Source: CAYMUC01 sp964471865 (GTDB lineage: Bacteria > Actinomycetota > Acidimicrobiia > Acidimicrobiales > Ilumatobacteraceae). From it: 64,000 nt of DNA. Below the pieces are notes generated by a model, which was not told the DNA's origin, did no database searches, and saw only the letters and a list, made by a program, of their open reading frames with translations. The translations under genes were made by a program, and so were the position numbers. Below, piece by piece: positions 26,605 through 35,335 of this stretch (position 1 is its first letter; each line of letters begins with the position of its first letter). The stretch covers positions 1 to 64,000 of the forward strand of contig CAYYHU010000007.1 in assembly GCA_964471865.1 (NCBI GenBank). Direction: 5' to 3'.

Positions 26605-28386
26605 TCAGTTCAGCTTGACCAGGGCACCCTTGATCGACGTGATCGCGCTGGCTTCCAACTTGGCGCCGCCGGGCCCAAGGTCGAGTTTCGAGCCACCACC
26701 GTCGGCCTTGACCCCCATTGCGCCCTTGATCGTCACGTTCTGGCCTTCGAGTTTGATATCCATGTCGGCCTTCATCGAGATGGTCTTGCCCTTGATGTTG
26801 ATGGTCCCATCGCCCTTCATCTCGACTTGGGCATCGCCGACCTTGATCACGATCTTGGCATCCTTCTTGGCCTCGATGGCGATGCCGGCCTTATCCATGA
26901 TCAACTTCGTGTCCTCGATCGCGTGGACCAAGGAGATGACCGCCTTGTCTTTCTCACCCTCGGTGAAGGTCAACTTGGCACCTGACCCGAGATAGATCGA
27001 GCGTTCGCTGATTTTGTCATCCTTGATCGGTTCGGGAACCGGAGGCGGGTACTTCTTGGACCACAACGAGCCGAGTACCACAGGAAAACGTGGGTCGTTG
27101 CCGAGGAAAGCCACGACGACTTCATCGCCGACATCGGGCATGAACTCGATCCCGCGATTCTTTCCAGCACCCAGGGTCATGACCCGGGCCCACGCCGACT
27201 CATCCTTGTCAGACACCATCGGCAACTTGATCTTGATGCGACCCGACTTCTCGGGATCCTTCACGTTCGTCACCGTACCCACGGCGAACATCCGCCGTGC
27301 CTGTCGATCGGTCTGGTCCGCAGACGCTAGGCGATCAGCGAGCCCTCCGGGTCCCATTCGACCAGCCTCGAAACGAGCAACGAGGGGGCGGTCCGTGCCA
27401 AAGACGTGCTCCACTCGGGTGACCACGAACTTCCCCGACAACTGCTTACCGGCATTCACGATCTCAACAGTCTTCCCGGCGGTGAGCGCCGGAGTCGCGA
27501 AAGCCTCCCCCCTGATTCGAAGTTCTCCAGACGCGAGGTCGGCGAGCCGCGCCTGAGCTATCGCTTTGGCCTCATCAGCGGATGCAACCTGGAGTTCGGT
27601 GATCGTGATGGCACCCTTGAGGTCCTTGGCCTGGGAGACCCGGTCCTTGGACAGCGGGACCTCATGACCAGTGTCACCTGCTGCTATCGCTGAACGCTTG
27701 ACCGTCCCCTTCACGGCTTTCTGAGTAGCGGGGTCCCATCCCCGAACCGTCACCTCTTCGACGTGCCCACCGGCGGAGAAACGTGCCGCGATGCGCCGCA
27801 GATTGTCGCCCCATTCGAGCTTTGTGGTGGACTCAACCTTGCGCTTGGCAAAATAGAGTTTGGTGTCATCGACCCACCACTCGGTACCGCATCGGGCTGC
27901 GAGTTCATTCAGGGTCATGTAATCGGTGTCGACCTGGAGGTAGTACTCGAGTTTCGAGTCAGCATCCGACACCTGAGGACTGAGTCCGTGAGTCTTGGCG
28001 ATCTTGGAGACGATGTCTGAGACCGACATCTCTTGATACGAGATGGGCGCCACGGTCCGGGTCAGCACCTGAGAGCCATCGAACGCCGTGAGAACGAGTT
28101 CATGGCGTTCACCTGCTCCCTGCTCCGATCCGACCGCCCCCACTTTTCCTTTGAAAACCGTCACATCGGACCCGGACTCCGAAGGGAAGGCGATCTCAAT
28201 CTTCGCCCCGAGTTTGAATGTCGAGGAGTCGAGGAGTTCGAAGAACGGGTCAGACAACCGGACCGTCGCCATCGACGGTGCGTGCAGGTCCTGCATCACC
28301 CGCACGTCGAGGAGCGCGTCGATTTGATCCTCTTTCAATGGTGTCCCGTCGAGGGCCACCTTCGGGCTATAGAGGCCGATGCCCAC
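26605..28386 (-). CDS. VgrG-like central spike protein (Cis8)
   Basis: The 593-residue protein has a gp27-like hub domain (about 1-350: VRVMQDLHAPSMATVRLSDP, YYLQVDTDYMTLNELAARC), a gp5 OB-fold (about 365-450: AVGTVTNVKDPEKSGRIKI, FMPDVGDEVVVAFLGNDPRF), and a C-terminal beta-helix of alternating short strands (VEMKGDGTINIKGKTISM). It forms the trimeric needle to which the DUF4280 tip would bind. The GTG start at 28386 sits 4 nt after the Cis7 stop. Confidence 0.93.
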   Translation of the reverse strand: MGIGLYSPKVALDGTPLKEDQIDALLDVRVMQDLHAPSMATVRLSDPFFELLDSSTFKLGAKIEIAFPSESGSDVTVFKGKVGAVGSEQGAGERHELVLTAFDGSQVLTRTVAPISYQEMSVSDIVSKIAKTHGLSPQVSDADSKLEYYLQVDTDYMTLNELAARCGTEWWVDDTKLYFAKRKVESTTKLEWGDNLRRIAARFSAGGHVEEVTVRGWDPATQKAVKGTVKRSAIAAGDTGHEVPLSKDRVSQAKDLKGAITITELQVASADEAKAIAQARLADLASGELRIRGEAFATPALTAGKTVEIVNAGKQLSGKFVVTRVEHVFGTDRPLVARFEAGRMGPGGLADRLASADQTDRQARRMFAVGTVTNVKDPEKSGRIKIKLPMVSDKDESAWARVMTLGAGKNRGIEFMPDVGDEVVVAFLGNDPRFPVVLGSLWSKKYPPPVPEPIKDDKISERSIYLGSGAKLTFTEGEKDKAVISLVHAIEDTKLIMDKAGIAIEAKKDAKIVIKVGDAQVEMKGDGTINIKGKTISMKADMDIKLEGQNVTIKGAMGVKADGGGSKLDLGPGGAKLEASAITSIKGALVKLN

Positions 28387-28390
28387 TCGT

Positions 28391-29044
28391 TCAGTCCTCC
28401 AGTTTCGGGATCACCAGCATTCGTCCAGGGGGAATGGCAAGGGGATCGGTGATGCCATTGGCTTCCGCGATCGTACGCCACCGACTGGACGTGCCGTAGG
28501 TGTCTTCCGAAATGGTGTCGAGATATTCACCCGGCGAAACCCGGCGAATGGCATGCGGCGCCGGAGTACCCGAGGTCGGGTTTTGGGGCGGGAGGGTCCC
28601 CTCGTCCTCGTACTGCTTGAAACTCACGCTGCATTCCGCGCGCAGCGGCGTCCCGTCGGAAGCGAAATACGTGAACTTGATCGACAATGACGTGACGACC
28701 GCTTTGTAGGACTTCAACTTGCCCCAATGGAACCGAACCCAGGGAGGACGCTTCTTATTGCGGTCTTCCTTGGTGCCCTTGACTTTGTCATTGGTCAGAG
28801 TCAACGCGTAGAGCTTGTCCGTGTGATCGCTGACGGGCTTCCCCGTCGCAGTGGTATCGAAGATGATCGTCAGCGAGAACGTCACCGACTCACCACTCTT
28901 GAAGTCGAGCGTCGGCGCGTCCTTACCCGCAACGCGGTTTCCTTCCCAGGACAACGACTTGGAGAACTCGAGATCAGCCGGGTTGAACAACAAGGGAATC
29001 TTGTCGTCCGTCTCGGTCATCAGATAGGCCTTTTCACCTGCCAT
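28391..29044 (-). CDS. Baseplate hub protein with LysM (Cis7)
   Basis: The N-terminal 150 residues form the CIS tube/hub-like domain (LLFNPADLEFSKSLSWEG, FSLTIIFDTTATGKPVSDHT, FTYFASDGTPLRAECSVSF). After a Pro/Thr linker comes a C-terminal LysM domain (HAIRRVSPGEYLDTISEDTYG, split by a conserved RTIAEANGI). Afp7-type proteins bridge the tube and the spike, and the LysM-like module is a common part of this subunit. The ATG lies 4 nt after the stop of the VRRS-protein gene, with GGTGA upstream. Family membership is clear. Confidence 0.9.
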   Translation of the reverse strand: MAGEKAYLMTETDDKIPLLFNPADLEFSKSLSWEGNRVAGKDAPTLDFKSGESVTFSLTIIFDTTATGKPVSDHTDKLYALTLTNDKVKGTKEDRNKKRPPWVRFHWGKLKSYKAVVTSLSIKFTYFASDGTPLRAECSVSFKQYEDEGTLPPQNPTSGTPAPHAIRRVSPGEYLDTISEDTYGTSSRWRTIAEANGITDPLAIPPGRMLVIPKLED

Positions 29045-29048
29045 CAGG

Positions 29049-32000
29049 TCACCACCTGTCTCCGCTCAGTCCACGGCGCTCCAATTCAAGCGCCAAACGC
29101 TCTTCGACCATGTCTGCGATCCATGCCTGGATGTCGAGCATCCGACTTGTCGACATCGAATTCCCTCCGATGAGTGAGGCCGGAGTGGCACTGTCAGAGG
29201 GCGACTCGCGCCCCTCCTCGAGCCCGGCTTGACGTCGGATGGTGCTCGTCTGACCCGACGAGGTATCCATGGAACGCCTCACCGTCCGTTCGATCTCTGT
29301 CGGCACCGACTCACCACGTTCCAGCCTCGACGCAAGATCAGCAGCACTCCAGGTTCCTCCTGGAGCCGGCGGCGGAGAACTGGATCTCCGAACGACGGAC
29401 GCCGACCCACTCGAACCGCTGCTGCGGCGCACGACCGATCGCCGCACCGAGTTCGCTGGAGTTGACGCCATCGACGATCCCCGTGCCGTACTCGACCCCG
29501 CCGTGCTGCGAGACGCCACAGTCGGTTCGGATTGCTCACGACGACCGGCCTGAACACCAGCGAGAGCCGCCGACCATCCCACGGGCCGATTCATCGCGGG
29601 GACCTCGCGACGTCGGACCTGGCCGATGGCACCACCCGGCCGCGGGCGACTCGATCGGAATGATGCCCGAGAACCAGACATGGACCGGATGTCGTCACCC
29701 GTCGGGCCACTCTGGCTCCCGACCCGGGATGCCGTCACACTTGGAGCGACCGAACCCGCAGCCATCGACCGCTGGATTCGTTGCGCTGTGCGTGCAGCTG
29801 GCGAGTCCCGGCGCCCATTCCTCGCCGACGGAACTTGACCTCCATCGACCGAATCCGGTCTCATCCGGCCCGGCTCACGCGCCGGTCGCGCCGTGCGAGT
29901 GTCGGTCCGGGGGTCGACGGCTGCTCGGCGCAACGGCATACCCGGATGCGCCAACGGGCCAGACTTCGATCCCGATCCAGTAGCGGCCGACCCAATCGCC
30001 ACCATCGATGGTCCAGCGACGGTGGCCAGGGCTCGGCGAACCTCGGGACGCTGATTCGGTGCTGGCTGGGAGGACGGCCCTGCAACTCCACTGCGTCGAG
30101 CCTCGGTGGGGTGCAAAGCAGATCGCGAACTCTCGAGCACCGAACGACGAGTCACGCCCGGCATCATCGCGGCAGTGTGAGTTGAGGCCGAACGCCTAAC
30201 GGTGGAAACGTAACCACCTCGACGTCCTGTTCCCCTCGACTCCGAGGGAGCCTGGGCGGCACGACCGAGACGCCCTGAACCTCCGGAAACTGAAGCACCC
30301 GACGCTCCAATGCGAGTAGAGAGCGACGGCGCCGAACCCGATCGCATCGCCTGCGATGTTCGTCGGGCACTTCGACGCGCGGGCGCGTCGAACCGGTTCG
30401 CCAGGCCCTCTCGCGCCATGTCCCGCGACGATCCGAGCACCCGAGTGCCCGGTAGGGGCCGGGTCAACGGCGTGACGGATCGACGTACCTCATTGCCTGA
30501 AGAGCCCGAACGCCGCTTCGAAGCCGATCGCCGCGAAAGATTGGTGCTGGCTGCGGCAACTCCGCCGGGTCGAACCGACCGCGCTTCCAACGGCCTTGAC
30601 ATCGTCATTGCAGCACCGGAACTCGGAGTCGATCGAGATGCCGTCCCCACCACCAGCGCCGTACGAGTCGGGCTAGTTGGCGACGAGCGGGCCATGGTCG
30701 ATCGGCGCACGAGACCATTGGAATGACGAGCGGTTCCGGTCGACGCACCGAAGTCCGACCATCCCGCTCCAGCTGCAACAGCGCCAGGACGCCCTGCGAG
30801 AAGTGATCGACGTAGCGATCCAGAACCTTTACTGGACGAGGTTCGGCCAAGACCCCGGTTCCCTATCGTGGCGCGCCCTACATCTGAACGAGCATCTGAA
30901 CGACGCCCTCCCGACGAACGCCGCACACCCACCGGCCCACCAGAACCCGCAGCNNNNNNNNNNNNNNNNNNNNNNNNNNNNNNNNNNNNNNNNNNNNNNN
31001 NNNNNNNNNNNNNNNNNNNNNNNNNNNNNNNNNNNNNNNNNNNNNNNNNNNNNATCCGCGACAACGACGCCGCCCGAGCAACCCGCCCCGCACGCGACTC
31101 CGAACCCGCCAACGAACGCCGCACCACCAGCGAACCCGGCCTCATCTCCAGCAGGCCATTCGAAACAGTCCGGGAAAGACTCGGAGATGGCGTCTGCGAC
31201 CCTGATCTCAGGTCGCCGGCACCCCCAGCTCTCTGTGATGCCGCCGCCTGACGGCGCGCAACAGTCGCGGCGAGCGAGTCGGTACGACGAGTGGTGCCAG
31301 ACGACACGGACCGGCGAATAGCCGCGGGACGTGAACCGGAACCTCGCCACCCTGCGGTACGAGTCATCGACTCGTAGACCGTCGACGTGCTAGTGGGCGG
31401 CGAAACCGCCCGCGTTGTGGGGTTTGAACGAGATTGGCCGAGAACCGACGAGGTCGCGCCCCGGACCGGTGAACGTCGAACCCGTGATGACGCCGAGGCG
31501 GCCGGCGGGTTCACGCCAATGCTGCGCAAGGAAGTCGCGCCCCGACGACGAGCAACGGCTCCTATCACTGCCTCTGACTGGCTCGTCTCCTGGCGGCGGA
31601 CCGCACTGGGATTGCTCGTTCGAGTCTGTGACCGTGCAGTCGAGGTGACTACTTGGCGAATGGGACGCCCAGCCTTCGTCGATAGCGACGATTGTGTCGA
31701 GGGGCGCTCCGACCGACGCTTTACAGCCCGCTCGCGTGAACCACGAGCCGAATCAACCGACCGGGCTCGCATCCGACGGCTCAACGGACCAGGGTCTGAA
31801 ACTCCCGGATCGCGCCGGACACTTGCTGCTGCAAGACCGAGCGATTCGCTCGAGCGCAGCGATCCTGGACCCATGCGGTGTAGGGCTGCACTGCGCGCCG
31901 CCCTCTGCGATGTGGGACCAGGAGCCGCAACAGACCGCAAAGCCAGGCTTCCGACCCCGTTGCTCAACCCTGTCGATCCATCGGCTTCGCGCCTTGGCGC

Positions 32001-33404
32001 CACGACCCCGGCGGCTGAACGCCGCAATGCCGTAACACCACTGGGACGCACGGCCAAGGGGGCGATACTCGAACGCGCGTGGTCTGATAGTCCTTGCACC
32101 GCCCAAGACGATCCCGAAGCGGCCATCGCGCGTCGAACAGGGCTGACGATCCCCGATCGGGAGGAACGCAACGCGCGAGGACGACGCGGGTCGCTCGCTG
32201 TCGCGACGGCAGAGGACCCAAGAAGTTGACCGGATGTACGAGCCTCGGAAAAGCGTCTCGCCACAGTTGGCCGTGATGCTACGAGACGTTGACCCGGTTC
32301 TGGAACCAGGTCTCCCATCGCTCGCCGCGCAGCACGATCCAAGCGATCCATCGGTGATGACAACGATTCAGACCGTCGCACTCGTTCAACGGCCCTGGAC
32401 AACCGGTCCTGGCGACGACCTCCACGTTCTACTGCGTCCGCGGAGCGATCTCCTTGGGAAGTTGCGCTCCTGACGCTCTCCCCATTCAGTGGCGATGATC
32501 GTCTGATACCCGCCGGAGATTGTCGAGTACGGCGGGTACTGGAAGCACCCCCTGAACCACCGAGGTCGCCCGACCCTCGGTCGGAGACGCGCCCGACGGA
32601 TGCCACCTCTATCCGTGAAGCACTCCGTGAGGTTGAGCGAGTGCGTGTTCTAGAAGCGCTACGACTGAGGTCATAACGTGACGCAGTCGCCACCGATCGA
32701 CGGACCGGTGATGCTATGGACTCTGACGCAACCCGGGCGGACACAGCTGCCAACGCCGGCAGGCGCCGGGTCACGCTCTGAGCGGTCGCACCGCGTCCGC
32801 TCGGAGGCGACTCCGAGCCCGCCCACCGGTCAGGTCGTTGGTCGCCTGGTCGACCGGGGGTCCGCGAAGCCCCGGACCGTGACGGTCGGGATGTCGAACC
32901 CCCTGTCTGAACGCTGGCCTTAGGCGTCTGAGGCACCGCCCCGCCTGATGAGCCATGAGCGGCATTGCCCTTGACACGGCCACGATTCGGTTGCAGACGG
33001 CGAGCGATAGAACTCGGGCCGGTCGTGGGTCCGCGACTCGATCGGCCCCGGGCATTAGAGGCCATCGGAAGGGAGCGAGGAGGCGAAGGAGCGTCACTTC
33101 GCGCCTTCCGCCGCACTGCCTTGATGGCAAGCAGATCGCGGTCGAGACGGGAATCGAGGTCACCGGTCGACCGGTTGGTCGCGACTGGATACAACCATGA
33201 CGGCATCTTGACGTCGAGCTCACGACGCACCTGACGATGCCATGAGGTCGGGCGAGCGAGATTCCGGGCCAGCGAGGTACTCCCCCGGGCCATGGAACCG
33301 ATCCGGCTCCCAGCGATAGCCGACCTCTGACGACCAGAAGCCCGCTGGAGTCGTGGGATCGCGGCTCGCCCCAGCCGCGAAATTGGAGCATCGGACTCAG
33401 ACAT
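29049..33404 (-). CDS. Arg/Ser-rich low-complexity protein with repeated VRRS motifs (tape-measure position)
   Basis: The frame is about 1,450 residues long and is broken by a 100-N gap at 30954-31053; both sides of the gap have the same composition and motifs. It is almost entirely Arg, Ser, Ala, Gly, Thr and Pro, strongly basic, and predicted to be disordered. More than twenty copies of a hydrophobic residue followed by RRS occur at irregular spacing (VRRSVATAS, IRRSSPLNG, VRRSPVRG, VRRSMDTS). Only the C-terminal 40 residues look folded (RMLDIQAWIADMVEERLALE, an amphipathic helix). It lies between the tube paralogues and Cis7, where a tape-measure gene is expected, and no other tape-measure candidate is in the locus. 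Start: ATG 33404 with GGTGAG upstream. The tape-measure role is inference. Confidence 0.75.
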   Translation of the reverse strand: MSESDAPISRLGRAAIPRLQRASGRQRSAIAGSRIGSMARGSTSLARNLARPTSWHRQVRRELDVKMPSWLYPVATNRSTGDLDSRLDRDLLAIKAVRRKARSDAPSPPRSLPMASNARGRSSRGPTTGPSSIARRLQPNRGRVKGNAAHGSSGGAVPQTPKASVQTGGSTSRPSRSGASRTPGRPGDQRPDRWAGSESPPSGRGATAQSVTRRLPALAAVSARVASESIASPVRRSVATASRYDLSRSASRTRTRSTSRSASRIEVASVGRVSDRGSGDLGGSGGASSTRRTRQSPAGIRRSSPLNGESVRSATSQGDRSADAVERGGRRQDRLSRAVERVRRSESLSSPMDRLDRAARRAMGDLVPEPGQRLVASRPTVARRFSEARTSGQLLGSSAVATASDPRRPRALRSSRSGIVSPVRRAMAASGSSWAVQGLSDHARSSIAPLAVRPSGVTALRRSAAGVVAPRREADGSTGLSNGVGSLALRSVAAPGPTSQRAARSAALHRMGPGSLRSSESLGLAAASVRRDPGVSDPGPLSRRMRARSVDSARGSRERAVKRRSERPSTQSSLSTKAGRPIRQVVTSTARSQTRTSNPSAVRRQETSQSEAVIGAVARRRGATSLRSIGVNPPAASASSRVRRSPVRGATSSVLGQSRSNPTTRAVSPPTSTSTVYESMTRTAGWRGSGSRPAAIRRSVSSGTTRRTDSLAATVARRQAAASQRAGGAGDLRSGSQTPSPSLSRTVSNGLLEMRPGSLVVRRSLAGSESRAGRVARAASLSRXXXXXXXXXXXXXXXXXXXXXXXXXXXXXXXXXXAAGSGGPVGVRRSSGGRRSDARSDVGRATIGNRGLGRTSSSKGSGSLRRSLLAGRPGAVAAGAGWSDFGASTGTARHSNGLVRRSTMARSSPTSPTRTALVVGTASRSTPSSGAAMTMSRPLEARSVRPGGVAAASTNLSRRSASKRRSGSSGNEVRRSVTPLTRPLPGTRVLGSSRDMAREGLANRFDAPARRSARRTSQAMRSGSAPSLSTRIGASGASVSGGSGRLGRAAQAPSESRGTGRRGGYVSTVRRSASTHTAAMMPGVTRRSVLESSRSALHPTEARRSGVAGPSSQPAPNQRPEVRRALATVAGPSMVAIGSAATGSGSKSGPLAHPGMPLRRAAVDPRTDTRTARPAREPGRMRPDSVDGGQVPSARNGRRDSPAARTAQRIQRSMAAGSVAPSVTASRVGSQSGPTGDDIRSMSGSRASFRSSRPRPGGAIGQVRRREVPAMNRPVGWSAALAGVQAGRREQSEPTVASRSTAGSSTARGSSMASTPANSVRRSVVRRSSGSSGSASVVRRSSSPPPAPGGTWSAADLASRLERGESVPTEIERTVRRSMDTSSGQTSTIRRQAGLEEGRESPSDSATPASLIGGNSMSTSRMLDIQAWIADMVEERLALELERRGLSGDRW
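30954..31053. other. Assembly gap (100 N)
   Basis: Exactly 100 N, placeholder length, inside the repetitive Arg/Ser-rich gene at 29049-33404. The true length of that protein is therefore unknown. Confidence 0.95.
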
Positions 33405-33410
33405 AGCTTC

Positions 33411-34139
33411 TCACCGTCCCCTCTTCTTCGCAGGCTTCTTCTTCGCGGCCTTCTTCACCGGCGGCTTTTGTTTGTTGCGGGACGAGACCGTGGAGTCCAT
33501 GTACCGCGGCTGCGTCCGCTTCTTGGCCGGCTCTTTCTTCTTGGCCGGTTTCTTCGGCGGAATGCTCCCTTCCGTCCCCCCTCTCTTGGCCGGCTCTTTC
33601 TTCTTGGCCGGCTCTTTCTTCTTGGCCGGCTCCTTCTTCTTCGCCGGCTTCTTCTTCGCTCCCCCGTCCGCGGGTTCGTCTTTGACCGACAAGCCGTGAT
33701 GGGCGATCTCGAGTTCCTCGACGAGAAAATCGTCAGAGGAAGCCGTGAAGTTGGGTCCCCTCCATCGCACGGGAAACGCGTCGTAGAACGTCCAGGTTCG
33801 AATGGGCTTTCCGCTTGACGATGTCAATGTCAAGGCAACGGTCGTGCGCTTGAGTTTCATCCCGTTCGACTCGAACGCACCAGCTGAGCACTCATCGATC
33901 CACGCGATGAGGCCCTGGTCCTTGGTATGTCCCCGCTTCAGGGTGAGATTCGGGAACTTGAAACGTCCCGGGAACTTGTGGATGTGGAAGTTCTGCCCAC
34001 CCTCTTCCACCTCGAAGACGTCGACCTCGACTTCAAGGCCACTCGCCTCGAGAAAACGCCCAAGTTCCTTACCGTCGACGGTGACCGTAAAAGTCGCCGA
34101 GGTCACATTCTGGGCGTCGAAGTTGTCGAAATTGGTCAT
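33411..34139 (-). CDS. Cis5-like tube protein with lysine-rich C-terminal tail
   Basis: Residues 1 to about 152 are a phage tail-tube (T4 gp19-type) domain nearly identical to the next protein upstream: GRFLEASGLEVEVDVFEVEE, FPGRFKFPNLTLKRGHT, IDECSAGAFESNG and a final VEELEIAHHGLSVKD. Residues 153-242 are an added tail made of PAKKKE and KKPAKK repeats, with about 29 lysines in 90 residues, resembling histone-H1-type or AlgP-type tails. Tube proteins normally end at the first domain, so the extension is unusual. It could line the lumen, bind acidic cargo, or cap the tube. It lies 6 nt before the start of the VRRS protein gene. Confidence 0.88.
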   Translation of the reverse strand: MTNFDNFDAQNVTSATFTVTVDGKELGRFLEASGLEVEVDVFEVEEGGQNFHIHKFPGRFKFPNLTLKRGHTKDQGLIAWIDECSAGAFESNGMKLKRTTVALTLTSSSGKPIRTWTFYDAFPVRWRGPNFTASSDDFLVEELEIAHHGLSVKDEPADGGAKKKPAKKKEPAKKKEPAKKKEPAKRGGTEGSIPPKKPAKKKEPAKKRTQPRYMDSTVSSRNKQKPPVKKAAKKKPAKKRGR

Positions 34140-34171
34140 AAGTCTCCGGAGCGTGCGCTCCTTGGGTTCGA

Positions 34172-34642
34172 TCAGCCGTCTTTCACGGAAAGTCCGTGAT
34201 GGGCGATCTCGAGTTCCTCAAACAAAAAATCATCGGAGGAGGCTGTGAAGTCCGGACCCTTCCAACGCACCGGAAAGGCCTCGTAGAAGGTCCAGGACCG
34301 AAGGGTTTTGCCCTTCGTTGAAACGAGTTTCAACGCCACCGTCGTTCGCTTGAGCTTCTTCCCGTTCGACTCGAACGCTCCAGCTGAGCACTCATCGATC
34401 CACGCAATGAGGCCCTGGTCCTTGGTATGTCCCCGCTTCAGGGTGAGATTCGGGAACTTGAAACGTCCCGGGAACTTGTGAATGTGAAAGTTCTGCCCAC
34501 CCTCTTCCACCTCGAAGACATCGACCTCGACTTCAAGTCCAGACGCCTCCATGAAGCGGCCGAGCGTCTTACCATCGACCACGACGTCGAACGTCGCCGA
34601 CGTGACTGATCCATCATCGAAATAGTCGAACTTGTCACTCAT
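34172..34642 (-). CDS. Cis5-like tail tube protein
   Basis: This 156-residue phage tail-tube family protein (gp19 type) begins MSDKFDYFDDGSVTSATFDV and ends IAHHGLSVKDG. Blocks such as DVFEVEEGGQNFHIHKFPGR and LKRGHTKDQGLIAWIDECSA are shared word for word with the lysine-tailed paralogue 30 nt downstream. In eCIS, Cis5-type proteins form the first tube rings on the hub, whereas Cis1 builds the bulk of the tube. Having two tandem copies here suggests a duplication in which only one gained the cationic tail. Confidence 0.9.
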   Translation of the reverse strand: MSDKFDYFDDGSVTSATFDVVVDGKTLGRFMEASGLEVEVDVFEVEEGGQNFHIHKFPGRFKFPNLTLKRGHTKDQGLIAWIDECSAGAFESNGKKLKRTTVALKLVSTKGKTLRSWTFYEAFPVRWKGPDFTASSDDFLFEELEIAHHGLSVKDG

Positions 34643-34655
34643 GATGCCTCGGTCC

Positions 34656-34832
34656 TCAACTCAGGAGTTTTCGGGCATCGTCGAGCGCGCGGCGGTTGAA
34701 CTCCGCCACACGCTCGACGAGCATGATCCGATCAGCGTGCTCTAGGTCGAGCAGCTTGTCGAGGTCCCAGTGAAGGTGGTAGGCGAGGTACACGAGTTCG
34801 TCCCAAACGGCTCTCTCAGGGTAGAGCTCCAT
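34656..34832 (-). CDS. Small DUF6760-like tail protein
   Basis: A 58-residue protein starting MELYPERAVWDELVYLAYHL and continuing HWDLDKLLDLEHADRIMLVE, then RVAEFNRR. The pattern Y-LAYHxHWxxDxLLxLEHxDR followed by a basic helix is typical of the small DUF6760-like proteins found after the hub-assembly gene in phage-tail and eCIS operons. The ATG overlaps the previous stop as TGATG. Its function is not established; the position suggests an assembly factor. Confidence 0.75.
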   Translation of the reverse strand: MELYPERAVWDELVYLAYHLHWDLDKLLDLEHADRIMLVERVAEFNRRALDDARKLLS

Positions 34833-35335
34833 CAGTTCGCCCTCGGAACCTCCTCGACGAGTGCCCCATAACGTCCGCGGCGACCCTTGGACATAGGCAT
34901 TTCGTCGGAGTCAACATCGGAATCGTCGAGGGAGTCGCCTCCATCGAATTCCGCCACCACGATCTCCTCGTCATCCTCATCCGCCTCTGGCTCCTCGCCC
35001 CCGCCTTCGGCTTCCCGGAGGAATGCCTGAACCTCAGCAGGAGTTCCGAAGTTGACCACTCCGTACAGTTCCTGGAGGAAAGCGAGATCGATGGCGAACA
35101 AACCCTCGATGTCTCGAGGGCTGACCGCACGGAGCGTGCCCAACTGCGTGATGACCCGTGACAACACGATAAGTGTGAGAAACGGATCATCTGGCCCAGA
35201 AACCCGCGGGTCTCGCAACGGCTCGATTTCATCTCGAGCCGTTGCGAGCCGCATGATTCCCTGCCGATGCAGCGTCCCATCCGAGGCGAGATAGCCCCGC
35301 GGAAGGGTAAAGGCGAACTCGGTCGCCAGGCCCAT
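34832..35335 (-). CDS. T4-type baseplate hub assembly chaperone-like protein
   Basis: This 167-residue protein has the conserved region of the T4 baseplate hub assembly family: GYLASDGTLHRQGIMRLATA, RDEIEPLRDPRVSG, LIVLSRVITQLGTL, DIEGLFAIDLAFLQELYGVV. An acidic tail follows (about 110-167, rich in Glu/Asp). The gene is coupled on both sides by TGATG overlaps, to Cis1 upstream and the small DUF6760-like gene downstream. It is absent from the finished particle in homologous systems and assists assembly. Confidence 0.82.
   Translation of the reverse strand: MGLATEFAFTLPRGYLASDGTLHRQGIMRLATARDEIEPLRDPRVSGPDDPFLTLIVLSRVITQLGTLRAVSPRDIEGLFAIDLAFLQELYGVVNFGTPAEVQAFLREAEGGGEEPEADEDDEEIVVAEFDGGDSLDDSDVDSDEMPMSKGRRGRYGALVEEVPRAN

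Noticed and set aside
31387..32229. 280-codon plus-strand frame in the Arg/Ser-rich gene
   Set aside because: Arg-rich reverse reading of repeated Arg/Ser codons; the minus frame continues uninterrupted and has the VRRS pattern.
29049..33404. Possible CRISPR-like short repeats
   Set aside because: The repeated short words are Arg-Arg-Ser codons at irregular spacing inside an open frame, without spacers of constant length.
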